In this document: positions 9,401 through 15,273 of the stretch, piece by piece
Numbering within the stretch: position 1 is the stretch's first letter
Layout: each line of letters begins with the position of its first letter
Source of the DNA: Alphaproteobacteria bacterium
GTDB lineage: Bacteria > Pseudomonadota > Alphaproteobacteria > Sphingomonadales > Emcibacteraceae
Direction of reading: 5' to 3'
Assembly: GCA_030432815.1 (NCBI GenBank)
Contig: JAUILB010000005.1
Location: 1-24,464, forward strand
Length of the DNA: 24,464 nucleotides
Position numbers and translations under genes: made by a program
The notes under the pieces: model-generated
What the model was told of the DNA's origin: nothing
Seen by the model: only the letters and a program-made list of their open reading frames with translations
Database searches by the model: none

Positions 9401-10075
9401 AAGGTAAGCATCAGCAACCGTGGTATCGCCACGTCCCACCAATTTCATTACCGGGTTGATTTCATGACTTGCGGATATTTGTTTAAAGCCAATATCTTTT
9501 GCTATCCGGGCGATCGCGGCCTCAGTTTCAGGAAAACGATAACTATGCATTGATACAATGGCCACCGATGTTATGCCCGCATGAAATGCTTTTGCCATTT
9601 CATCTTTTGCCAAAGACATATCAAGCGGGATTAAAATGTCGCCATTGGGCCCTGTTCGTTCGTCAATCTCAATGACCATTTCATAAAGCTGTTCGGGTAA
9701 AATAACGTTCCGGTCAAAAAGTCGTGGACGCGCCTGATAGCCGATTTTTAATGCGTCCCTGAAACCCTTGGTAATAACGAGTAATGTTCTGTCACCTTTT
9801 CGTTCAAGAAGTGCATTGGTTGCAACCGTTGTTCCCATCTTAACCGAATGGATTAATTGATGATTTATGTGCTGATCAGGTTTTGTGCTTAAAAAATGAT
9901 GAATGGCTGCAATCGCTGCATCATCATAATGATTTTTATTTTCTGAAAGCAATTTTAAGCTTTTGATTTCCCCCGCTGGATCACATGCAACAACATCTGT
10001 AAAAGTGCCACCACGGTCGATCCAGAATTGCCATTTTTTATTTTTGGTTGTTGAATTATGTTGAATTGTCGACAT
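6473..10075 (-). CDS. 5-oxoprolinase / hydantoinase, HyuA-HyuB fusion
   Basis: 1200 residues. The first half is HyuA-like with ASKHA ATPase-type motifs: DRGGTFTD at 20-27, MGTTVATNALLERKG at 80-94, SGPAGG at 268-273, and FDMGGTSTD at 292-300. The HyuB-like half begins near residue 690 (DPVQLEIFNNLF) and ends in the glycine-rich GGGGYGNP. Eukaryotic and many bacterial 5-oxoprolinases have this fused layout; they open 5-oxoproline to glutamate using ATP. Hydantoinase or related activity is the alternative. It is a cytosolic enzyme with no signal peptide. It is the first gene of a leftward pair with the amidohydrolase and diverges from the DjlA-like gene across 88 A+T-rich bases. No strong Shine-Dalgarno precedes the ATG. 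Confidence 0.92.
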   Translation of the reverse strand: MSTIQHNSTTKNKKWQFWIDRGGTFTDVVACDPAGEIKSLKLLSENKNHYDDAAIAAIHHFLSTKPDQHINHQLIHSVKMGTTVATNALLERKGDRTLLVITKGFRDALKIGYQARPRLFDRNVILPEQLYEMVIEIDERTGPNGDILIPLDMSLAKDEMAKAFHAGITSVAIVSMHSYRFPETEAAIARIAKDIGFKQISASHEINPVMKLVGRGDTTVADAYLNPILHKYVEQVRKELGDTPLYFMQSNGGLANAAQFKGKDSILSGPAGGIVGAVKTAQDAGFDKIITFDMGGTSTDVSHYDGAYERTYETVVAGVRVRTPMMNIHTVAAGGGSILHYDGSRFRVGPDSAGAAPGPACYRNGGPLTVTDCNVLLGYISPDYFPKTFGDNADQPLEKDLVKKKFSELATSINGNMKCEDIAEGFLEIAVENMAAAIKKISTEKGYDVRDYTLVSFGGAGGQHACKIADKLGIKKIFLHPYAGVLSAFGMGLAELRAIKEQTVEKALRNEHSDIFTKTAVSLTKEVEEKLKAQNVTNIRIKTRLHIKYLGSDSTSEVSIDDIDTMKSEFEKLHKQQFGFISPDKPLIVERIHVEAYGGSEPVNFKPSGITVNNAISRTKIFRSGVWQSASVIHRDELGTQIKRLTGPAIIREEHGTNYLEKGWAATTDDKHNLILERIDKLNQNHAIGTDVDPVQLEIFNNLFMSIAEQMGAVLENVAHSVNMKERLDFSCALFDKNGNLVANAPHMPVHLGSMGKSIQTVINNRIGTMKKGDVYMLNDPYNGGTHLPDITVISPWFDKDNTEPSFYVATRGHHADIGGITPGSMPPMSKNIADEGILFDDFLLAVDDKFNEFELKSILTAGDYPARNPEQNIADLKGQIAANNKGLRELDRIIKHYGVETVSAYMKHVQDNAEESVRRVIHKLSDAEFDYPLDNGAHIRGSITIDQNTRSATIDFNGTSPELDNNFNAPLAICHAAVLYVFRCLVDDDIPLNQGCLKPVNIIVPEKCFLNPSYPRAVVAGNVETSQAIVNALFLALGAMAASQGTMNNFTFGNDEFQYYETIAGGMGATDKNNGASAIQTHMTNSRLTDPEILEWRYPVILKQFKIRENSGGTGKFKGGDGIERRIEFLQDMKAAILSNNRNIAPMGLNGGGDAARGENWIQRAGGEIEIFGGCAETDVKKGDIFIIKTPGGGGYGNP

Positions 10076-10163
10076 TTATGTGACTTTTTATGAATAAGAA
10101 TTATTTTATGCCATTGAATATTATTAATTTTTAACATCATATTCTAGTCAAAGGAATTTTTTT

Positions 10164-10886
10164 ATGTCCATTTGGGGTACAATTTTGGGCGGTGCCGTTG
10201 GAATGGCACTGGGGGGACCGATTGGAGCACTTCTCGGGGGTGCTGCCGTGCATTTCGCAGGCAAAGCATCACGTGAAGCGATGGATGGTACTGCGCAGCA
10301 GGCCATATTTGCCGCCGGGTTTATTGCATTATGTGCCAAAATGGCGAAGGCGGATGGTGTTGTTACCCGTGACGAAATCAATGTGTTTAAAAAGTCTTTT
10401 CATGTCCCTCAAAGAGAAGCAAAAAAAGTTGCCTGGTTTTTCGACATGGCAAAAAAGGAAGTCGCCGGCTATGAAGCCTATGCAGACCAACTTTACCGTC
10501 AGTTCCATAATCAACCGGCAGTATTGGAACAGGTAATTGATCTGCTGTTTCATATTGCTATGGCGGATGGTGTTATGCACCCTGCTGAAAAGGAATATCT
10601 GCAGGAAGTCGCAAGAATATTCAGAATATCAGATGGTGATTTTGCACGAATTTGTGAAAGTCATATGGGGCCTGATCAAAGTGATCCGTATACGGTGTTG
10701 GGAATTAATCATAATGCTACAGATAAAGAGGTTAAGTCAGCGTATCGTAAACTGATAAAAGAACATCATCCGGATTTGCTAATGGCACAAGGGGTGCCTA
10801 AAGAACTTATTGATGTTGCAAATGATAAGCTCGCGGCCATTAATACAGCATATGACATTATTTCCAAAGCCCGCGGATTAAGCTGA
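10164..10886 (+). CDS. TerB/J-domain co-chaperone (DjlA-like)
   Basis: 240 residues. The N-terminus (5-33) is glycine-rich and hydrophobic with GxxxG spacing, probably a membrane anchor or dimerising helix. A TerB-like helical domain follows (about 48-165) with two acidic ADG motifs (63-65 and 134-136). The J domain is at about 173-238, with HPD at 202-204 intact, so it should stimulate a DnaK partner. This order matches DjlA, an inner-membrane co-chaperone linked to envelope stress signalling in E. coli. AAGGA at 10151-10155 supports the start. The EamA gene begins 11 bases after the stop, which suggests one transcript. Confidence 0.9.
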   Translation: MSIWGTILGGAVGMALGGPIGALLGGAAVHFAGKASREAMDGTAQQAIFAAGFIALCAKMAKADGVVTRDEINVFKKSFHVPQREAKKVAWFFDMAKKEVAGYEAYADQLYRQFHNQPAVLEQVIDLLFHIAMADGVMHPAEKEYLQEVARIFRISDGDFARICESHMGPDQSDPYTVLGINHNATDKEVKSAYRKLIKEHHPDLLMAQGVPKELIDVANDKLAAINTAYDIISKARGLS

Positions 10887-10897
10887 GGCTGACTGTT

Positions 10898-11779
10898 ATG
10901 CCTTTCCGATATATATTATTTACACTTTTTGTGTGTTTGATTTGGGGGGTCAATTTTGCAGTAATGAAAATAGGACTTATGCAACTTGATCCTTATTTAT
11001 TTGGCCTTGTTAGATTTTTCATTGTCCTCGTAATACTGCTGCCATGGCTTCGGGTCATACCCGGTTCAATGTTTGAGCTGTTTATTCTGGGCAATCTGAT
11101 CGGGGGTTTTCAATTCGCGCTTGTATTTTTGGGAATGGATCTAACCAGTCATGTATCAGCCATGTCGGTAGTTGTGCAAATGAATATTCCGATAAGTTTA
11201 ATACTGGCTCATTTTTTTCTAAAGGAAAGGATGAGTTACTGGCGAACAAGCGGTGTTGTTGTTTCTTTTATCGGCGTCATCATAATAACTCTGGAACCAG
11301 AGATACTAGAAGAAGGTGAAGCAATTCTCGTTATTCTTGTTGCGGTAACATTATACTCAGTTGGGGTTATAGTGATGAGAAAAATAAAAGCAGTTCCTGT
11401 TTTTCAAACACAGGCATGGGTAGCTTTTTATAGTGTTCCTGTTTTTATTCTTATGACGCTTATATTTGAAGAAAATCAGATGTCCCAGGTTCTAAACTTG
11501 GATATGATTGGTATTTCCATGGTATTGTACACTTCGATATTATCAACCATTGTAGGGTATGGCGGGATGAACTTCCTGCTCAGAAGGTTTCCGGTAACAT
11601 TGATTTCACCTTTCATGGTTAGTGTTCCTGTTTTTGCAACATTTTCTGCTATATTTTTTTTAGGGGAGACCCTTTCTTCTAAATTTGTATTTGGCTCAGT
11701 GGTAACATTATCTGGTTTGGGGATTATTCATTACCGTGACTGGCAGCTTAAGCGAAAGGCGAAGATCGCAGCATTATGA
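10898..11779 (+). CDS. EamA-family (drug/metabolite transporter) permease
   Basis: 293 residues, very hydrophobic, with about ten membrane spans in two repeats, as in the EamA/DMT superfamily. The first repeat begins FVCLIWGVNFAVMKIGL (an EamA hallmark near the N-terminus). The second begins near residue 147 (VAVTLYSVGVIVMRKI). Members export amino acids, drugs or metabolites; the substrate cannot be predicted here. Its last 4 bases overlap the start of the amidase gene, so the two are probably translated in a coupled way. Proximity to a cell-wall amidase may hint at muropeptide or amino-acid transport, but that is inference only. Confidence 0.88.
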   Translation: MPFRYILFTLFVCLIWGVNFAVMKIGLMQLDPYLFGLVRFFIVLVILLPWLRVIPGSMFELFILGNLIGGFQFALVFLGMDLTSHVSAMSVVVQMNIPISLILAHFFLKERMSYWRTSGVVVSFIGVIIITLEPEILEEGEAILVILVAVTLYSVGVIVMRKIKAVPVFQTQAWVAFYSVPVFILMTLIFEENQMSQVLNLDMIGISMVLYTSILSTIVGYGGMNFLLRRFPVTLISPFMVSVPVFATFSAIFFLGETLSSKFVFGSVVTLSGLGIIHYRDWQLKRKAKIAAL

Positions 11780-12486
11780 AACATAAACCTTCCCCAAATT
11801 TTGATGACCGTAAGCAGGGCAACATAAAATACCTGATTATGCATTATACCGGAATGGCAAGTGGGAAAGAAGCCATTGATCGCTTATGTGATCCTGACGC
11901 ATCTGTAAGTGCCCATTATGTTGTGGAAGAAAATGGCGATATTTATTCTTTAGTCGATGAAAATAACCGTGCATGGCACGCGGGTGTTTCAAAATGGGAG
12001 GATGATCAAGATATCAACGATCTTTCAATCGGTATTGAAATTGTTAACTCCGGTCATCCCTATCCTGGATATGAAAGTGTGTATAGACCATTTCCAGATA
12101 CACAAATGGATGCTTTGATTGACCTATCTTCTGAAATCATAAATAGGCATCATATCAAACCATGTTACATTCTTGGTCATAGCGATATAGCATGGCGCAG
12201 AAAAATTGATCCTGGAGAATTGTTTGATTGGGCGCTACTGGCGAAACATAAATTGGGGTTATGGCCGACCACAATTAATATGGATCAGAATATAGAAATT
12301 GATGAGTTTAGGTTCAGGCAACAGCTTGAAAAATTTGGATATGATATTGGGGATTCGGGAGAAGATTTAACCAATCTCATATCAGCGTTTCAACGACATT
12401 TTAGACAAGAAAATATCGACGGCGTTATTGATAAGGAAACGCTTCTTATCCTTGATGCACTCGTAAATATGAAAATTAATTTATAG
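11776..12486 (+). CDS. N-acetylmuramoyl-L-alanine amidase (AmiD/Amidase_2 type)
   Basis: 236 residues. The Amidase_2 domain fills about 15-160, with zinc ligands expected at H23 (IMHYTG), H135 (LGHSDIAW) and D145 (KIDPG), and catalytic E88 (GIEIVN). A peptidoglycan-binding (PGB_1-like) helical domain fills the C-terminus (about 175-230). The enzyme cleaves the bond between N-acetylmuramic acid and the stem peptide. No signal peptide is visible, unlike periplasmic E. coli AmiD, so a cytosolic recycling role like AmpD is possible. It overlaps eamA by 4 bases. Its 3' end overlaps the convergent lipoprotein gene by 11 bases. Confidence 0.92.
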   Translation: MKHKPSPNFDDRKQGNIKYLIMHYTGMASGKEAIDRLCDPDASVSAHYVVEENGDIYSLVDENNRAWHAGVSKWEDDQDINDLSIGIEIVNSGHPYPGYESVYRPFPDTQMDALIDLSSEIINRHHIKPCYILGHSDIAWRRKIDPGELFDWALLAKHKLGLWPTTINMDQNIEIDEFRFRQQLEKFGYDIGDSGEDLTNLISAFQRHFRQENIDGVIDKETLLILDALVNMKINL

Positions 12487-12685
12487 CTGGTTTTAAATCG
12501 TTTGCGCCGTGGCGGGCATTTGTTTTGTCAGGAACCAAGCCTTCGGGCAAGGGGTCGATCAATTCACCTGTATTTGGTCCTGCGGGCCCATTTTTAATAA
12601 CAAGCCCTTTTTCACCACACCCGATCACAACAAGTGAGATCGAAACAAGTATAAGTGCTTTTATTATGGTATATATTTTGATCAT
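12476..12685 (-). CDS. Small LptM-like lipoprotein
   Basis: 69 residues when started at the ATG directly before the signal peptide; an in-frame ATG at 12721 and TTG at 12724 would give a 13-residue longer form. The hydrophobic segment runs to a lipobox VIGC with C23, followed by GEKGLVI. The short mature peptide is rich in proline, glycine and polar residues. A lipidated CG-x-KG start followed by a short disordered tail is typical of LptM (YifL/LppL-like) lipoproteins, which in E. coli help assemble the LPS translocon LptDE. In many genomes the gene sits beside lysA or dapF; neither is adjacent here. Assignment rests on the N-terminal pattern only. Confidence 0.65.
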   Translation of the reverse strand: MIKIYTIIKALILVSISLVVIGCGEKGLVIKNGPAGPNTGELIDPLPEGLVPDKTNARHGANDLKPAIN

Positions 12686-12758
12686 GGGATAATTTCTATG
12701 ATTGAATGTCCGAACTGGCATCAATTTGCCCCAGAACTAGCTAAAATTCCAGCAAAAA

Positions 12759-12784
12759 GTTACTAAAATTGATATTTTGGTAAC
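12759..12784. repeat. 26-bp dyad between divergent lipoprotein and PilZ genes
   Basis: GTTACTAAAAT (12759-12769) and ATTTTGGTAAC (12774-12784) are inverted repeats with one G-T type mismatch around a 4-base centre. The element lies between the divergent starts of the LptM-like gene and the first PilZ gene. It could be an operator for a dimeric regulator. T-rich runs flank it on both strands, so an A+T-rich bidirectional terminator is the alternative. Confidence 0.5.
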
Positions 12785-12794
12785 TTTCTTGTTT

Positions 12795-12800
12795 TACAAT
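12795..12800 (+). promoter_or_regulatory. Candidate -10 box (TACAAT) of the first PilZ gene
   Basis: TACAAT matches five of six bases of the sigma-70 -10 consensus. The only -35-like hexamer nearby, TTGATA at 12769-12774, is 20 bases away, longer than ideal, and lies inside the dyad at 12759-12784. If real, a protein on the dyad would block the -35 region. Confidence 0.3.
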
Positions 12801-12852
12801 GTGTGTGTCGTAAAAGCGTGAAATAAGGCTTAAATACTTGGAAAACAATAAA

Positions 12853-13209
12853 ATGACCTCAAAAAAGAAGTCGCAGGTAGAAGTTAGAGAGATCAATAAA
12901 AACTCAATTCGTGACGGTCTTGAAATGCTGCGCTCGCATAAACGTCGGACCGTGGTATGGCCGGCTATCCTGATTGTGAATGAATATGAGTTTAAATGTA
13001 CTCTTTATGATATATCACTTGGAGGTGTACGATTGAAGTTCGATTTACCGCTCGCGACTGGGGCCAAGGTCAAAATTAAAATTAAAAATTTTGATTATAC
13101 GGATGCTTTGGTTTCCTGGCACGCAGAAGGATTTCTGGGTCTTCGCTTTACTGAGGATACTGATTATATTCGCGCTATGCTTGGTGAATATGGGGAAACA
13201 CTAAGTTAA
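12853..13209 (+). CDS. PilZ-domain protein 1
   Basis: 118 residues from the ATG. A TTG in frame at 12838 has AAGG nine bases upstream and is a credible alternative start giving 123 residues. The single PilZ domain has the RxxxR motif RSHKR at 27-31 and DxSxxG as DISLGG at 53-58, the two motifs that bind cyclic-di-GMP. The downstream strand SWHAEGFLGLRF is typical of the PilZ barrel. There is no partner domain, so it probably acts as a stand-alone adaptor or sensor. It lies just upstream of rnpB and is clearly similar to the two PilZ genes that follow, most to the second. Confidence 0.87.
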   Translation: MTSKKKSQVEVREINKNSIRDGLEMLRSHKRRTVVWPAILIVNEYEFKCTLYDISLGGVRLKFDLPLATGAKVKIKIKNFDYTDALVSWHAEGFLGLRFTEDTDYIRAMLGEYGETLS

Positions 13210-13226
13210 GTTTTTCAAGAGATTTC

Positions 13227-13256
13227 TTGCATTCAATTTAAAGAATAAGCTAATTT
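13227..13256 (+). promoter_or_regulatory. Candidate promoter of rnpB
   Basis: TTGCAT (13227-13232) and TAATTT (13251-13256) are separated by 18 bases. The predicted transcription start, about seven bases after the -10 box, coincides with the 5' arm of RNase P helix P1 at 13263. This agreement is the main support, since the hexamers are only moderate matches. Confidence 0.45.
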
Positions 13257-13260
13257 GCTG

Positions 13261-13641
13261 TTGTCAGATGACCGGAAGATCGCTGCTGCCTTTGTGGTAG
13301 AAGAGGAAAGTCCGGGCACCACGGAAGAACGGTGCTGGTTAATGGCCAGCGAAGGTGACTTCAGGGAAAGTGCCACAGAAAATATACCGCCATTTATTTG
13401 GTAAGGGTGAAATGGTGCGGTAAGAGCGCACCGCCTTTCTGGTGACAGAAAGGGCAGGGTAAACCCCACCGGGTGCAAAATCGAATAGGAACGACTGGCT
13501 ACGGCCGCTTATCTTTCGGAGTGTCGTTCGGGTAGATTGCATGACTTGGCTGGTAACAGCCAAGCTAGATGAATGATCTTACATCAGGATTTAGATAATA
13601 AATCTTGAGGACAGAACCCGGCTTATAGGTCATCTGACGCT
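13261..13641 (+). ncRNA. rnpB: RNase P RNA (bacterial type A)
   Basis: About 380 bases, recognised by conserved blocks and by its closing helix. Helix P1 pairs GTCAGATGACC (13263-13273) with GGTCATCTGAC (13628-13638) perfectly over 11 bp. The conserved core GAGGAAAGTCCGGGC lies near 13302-13316, the L15 loop GGTAAACCCCACC that binds the tRNA CCA end near 13457-13469, and CAGAACCCGGCTTAT near 13613-13627. It is the catalytic RNA that cuts tRNA 5' leaders. Its place just upstream of mraZ and after an amidase gene is familiar from other alphaproteobacteria to my knowledge; PilZ genes on both sides are less usual. End positions are accurate to a few bases. No convincing terminator follows. Confidence 0.95.
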
Positions 13642-13757
13642 TTTAAGTTCAAACCCACATAATTATTTTTCATTCATAATATAAGGTAAATTTTGTAAAC
13701 CTTTTATTAACCAGAGAGCCTTATTGTCTTCATCAGTGGTAATTTTTAGGGATAATT

Positions 13758-14075
13758 ATGGCCATTAGCGAAGTAAAAAAAATATTAAAATCAATGCGTA
13801 AGCATAACAGACGGGTGGTAGTCCTTCCGGCTGAACTTAGCGTTGATGGTCAGAAAATCAAATGCACCGCCTATGATGTTTCGCTAGGTGGAGTACGTTT
13901 GAAAGTAGATATGCCTTTGAGTGAAAATTCCCAGGTTATTGTGAAAATCAAAGATAAATTGAGTGAAGTGGCCCGAGTTGTCTGGTCTGCAGAAGGTTTT
14001 GTTGGATTAAATTTTGCAGCTAGTCCAACAGCTGTTAAAGCGGGCCTTGGGGGGCTAGCGGCCGATTTAAATTAA
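13758..14075 (+). CDS. PilZ-domain protein 2
   Basis: 105 residues, with AGGGA at 13748-13752 five bases before the ATG. Single PilZ domain: RKHNR at 14-18 (RxxxR) and DVSLGG at 40-45 (DxSxxG), so cyclic-di-GMP binding is expected. Long stretches match PilZ protein 1 closely (YD-SLGGVRLK, WxAEGFxGLxF), which points to duplication. It lies 117 bases downstream of rnpB and 69 bases upstream of the third PilZ gene. The short A/G-rich C-terminus after the domain shows no further motif. Target or pathway cannot be told from sequence. Confidence 0.9.
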   Translation: MAISEVKKILKSMRKHNRRVVVLPAELSVDGQKIKCTAYDVSLGGVRLKVDMPLSENSQVIVKIKDKLSEVARVVWSAEGFVGLNFAASPTAVKAGLGGLAADLN

Positions 14076-14144
14076 AGTATTGCTTAACATAAATATGATA
14101 AAGTTAGGCTTTGATAGATCGGAAAATATGGTTTGATTAAATCT

Positions 14145-14456
14145 ATGGTCGATAAAATAGAACGGGAATTTCAAAGAAGACGCAGTAATCGTCAAAATGT
14201 TCTGTTAAAATCCAGTGTAAGTGTCGGTAGTTATAATTTCGAAGCTACGGCATATGATCTTTCACTGCGAGGTGCAAAAATTAAGCTTAATTTGCCACTT
14301 GAACGGGGGGCAGATTTTCAGATAATTATTAAAAACTATAGACAGATACCGTCAAAAGTTTCCTGGGCTAAAAATGGTTTCATGGGTCTAGAATTTTCTT
14401 ATCCGCCAGAAAAAGTAAAGAAAATATTTGGCACAATAGGGGACCGTCTGGATTAA
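14145..14456 (+). CDS. PilZ-domain protein 3
   Basis: 103 residues from the ATG. A TTG at 14133, four codons upstream, has GGA at 14121-14123 nine bases before it and could be the true start (107 residues). The PilZ domain has an arginine-rich front end containing RRSNR at 12-16 (RxxxR) and DLSLRG at 38-43 (DxSxxG). It is more divergent than the other two (SLRGAKIK in place of SLGGVRLK). Like them it has no attached output domain. It is the last gene before the roughly 350-base leader of the dcw cluster and may share a transcript with PilZ protein 2. Confidence 0.86.
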   Translation: MVDKIEREFQRRRSNRQNVLLKSSVSVGSYNFEATAYDLSLRGAKIKLNLPLERGADFQIIIKNYRQIPSKVSWAKNGFMGLEFSYPPEKVKKIFGTIGDRLD

Positions 14457-14542
14457 TAATATCCTGCTTGGGCCCGAGTCATTTTTATTTTCCGATTCTA
14501 TTCAGATTTTATTCTAAAAATCCTGTTTCTGATCTAATTGCC

Positions 14543-14572
14543 CATAAAAATCCATAACTGGTCATTTTTATG
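14543..14572. repeat. Inverted repeat CATAAAAAT / ATTTTTATG
   Basis: CATAAAAAT (14543-14551) is perfectly repeated in inverse orientation at 14564-14572 with a 12-base spacer. It is A+T-rich, so it would form a weak hairpin. It could be a protein site or part of a weak terminator for the PilZ genes; there is no good T-run after it. Confidence 0.4.
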
Positions 14573-14639
14573 ATCATTATACCTGTAACATCAAACACGG
14601 CCTGTGCTTGGGTCATCTTACTGATTTATAAGGATTAAT

Positions 14640-14672
14640 ATGACCTTCTTGAATCAGTTAAAGGTTTCTTAA
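14640..14672 (+). CDS. Possible 10-codon leader peptide upstream of mraZ
   Basis: ATG at 14640 opens a short frame reading MTFLNQLKVS and ending in TAA at 14670-14672. AAGGA overlies 14630-14634, about five bases before the ATG, a better ribosome site than that of mraZ itself. The start codon lies in the 3' arm of a pairing GGTCAT/ATGACC (14611-14616 with 14640-14645). Whether it is transcribed and translated is unknown; a random short ORF of this size is not rare, so confidence is low. Confidence 0.25.
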   Translation: MTFLNQLKVS

Positions 14673-14692
14673 CTCCATTTGATATACATTAA

Positions 14693-14759
14693 ATCCCATT
14701 GACGGGCATCATATCCCATGATATTCCATTTAGTCGGCAATATGGGATAAAAATCCCTA
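14693..14759. promoter_or_regulatory. Cluster of TGGGA-like MraZ-type boxes with candidate promoter
   Basis: ATCCCAT occurs at 14693-14699 and 14713-14719, and ATTCCAT at 14723-14729. Read on the minus strand these are TGGGAT, TGGGAT and TGGAAT, spaced 20 and 10 bases. A plus-strand TGGGAT follows at 14743-14748, forming the hairpin GGGAT-AAAA-ATCCC (14744-14757). MraZ proteins are known to bind direct TGGG-type repeats at about 10-base spacing in front of their own gene. A candidate promoter TTGACG (14699-14704) with TATTCC (14722-14727), spacer 17, overlaps the boxes, which would fit autorepression. Confidence 0.5.
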
Positions 14760-14802
14760 AATATCAAAATGTTAAATGCTCGCAAAATGTAGAAAGACAG
14801 AA

Positions 14803-15273
14803 ATGCCATTATTTATGTCGAAATACACCAATAAGGTGGATCAGAAAGGAAGAGTTTCTGTCCCGGCACAATTTCGCGCCGCGTTGCCAGCTGGCTTTCA
14901 ACGATCCATCGCGATGTATCAGGCTGTGAACCACAATGCCATAGAATGTTGCGATCTTTTACATATTGAAAAATTTAATGAGGGGCTTTCAGGATTTGAT
15001 CCATTATCAGATGAGCATGATGAATTCAGCCTTGTGTTTATGTCAGGTATTGTGGAACTCAGTTTTGATGGAAATGGCAGGATCATATTACCACAGGAAC
15101 TGATGACGTTTGCTGGTATAACCGATTATGCAACATTCGCTGGTAAAGGAAAAACATTCCAGATATGGGAACCTGAAGCTTTTGAAAGAGAACTTGAAAA
15201 TGCCAGAAGAAAAGTAAAAGAAAAAAGATCTTTACTACGGTTCCGTGACGGAAATGGAGGGAATAATGGGTGA
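14803..15273 (+). CDS. mraZ: Transcriptional regulator MraZ
   Basis: 156 residues from the chosen ATG, which places the first domain near the N-terminus as in the family; the frame is open to an ATG at 14776 and could also start at 14815. Two SpoVT-AbrB-type halves are visible: KVDQKGRVSVPAQFR with KGRVSVP at 15-21, and DGNGRIILPQEL with GRIILP at 92-97. MraZ forms ring-shaped oligomers and represses the dcw promoter in E. coli. The C-terminus is basic and helical. The rsmH start lies inside its last codons, overlapping by 8 bases. A weak AGAAAG at 14791-14796 is the only ribosome-site candidate for this start. Confidence 0.92.
   Translation: MPLFMSKYTNKVDQKGRVSVPAQFRAALPAGFQRSIAMYQAVNHNAIECCDLLHIEKFNEGLSGFDPLSDEHDEFSLVFMSGIVELSFDGNGRIILPQELMTFAGITDYATFAGKGKTFQIWEPEAFERELENARRKVKEKRSLLRFRDGNGGNNG

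Larger units (their letters stand above)
14457..14802 (+). promoter_or_regulatory. Leader/promoter region of the dcw cluster
   Basis: No long gene is supported here. The stretch is A+T-rich. It contains a perfect 9-bp inverted repeat (14543-14551 with 14564-14572), two interleaved inverted pairs around a small leader ORF (14611-14658), and a cluster of TGGGA-like elements close to mraZ (14693-14759). Each is listed separately. This is the expected place for promoter(s) and MraZ operator sites of the cluster. Confidence 0.6.

Noticed and set aside
6510..9553. Several plus-strand open frames of 60-130 codons
   Set aside because: They are antisense to the oxoprolinase gene, whose motifs are intact along its whole length; their composition is that of a shadow frame.
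13233..13563. Open reading frames on the minus strand of up to about 80 codons
   Set aside because: They lie within or across the RNase P RNA gene, whose structure explains the sequence; no ribosome site or recognisable protein.
13681..13710. AAGGT...ACCTT with T-run after rnpB, a possible terminator
   Set aside because: Only five base pairs can form, with mismatches inside; not convincing as the rnpB terminator.
14462..14490. CTTGGGCCCGAG followed by T-rich DNA, looking like a terminator after the third PilZ gene
   Set aside because: The palindrome has almost no room for a loop, leaving about four base pairs, so it is too weak to call.
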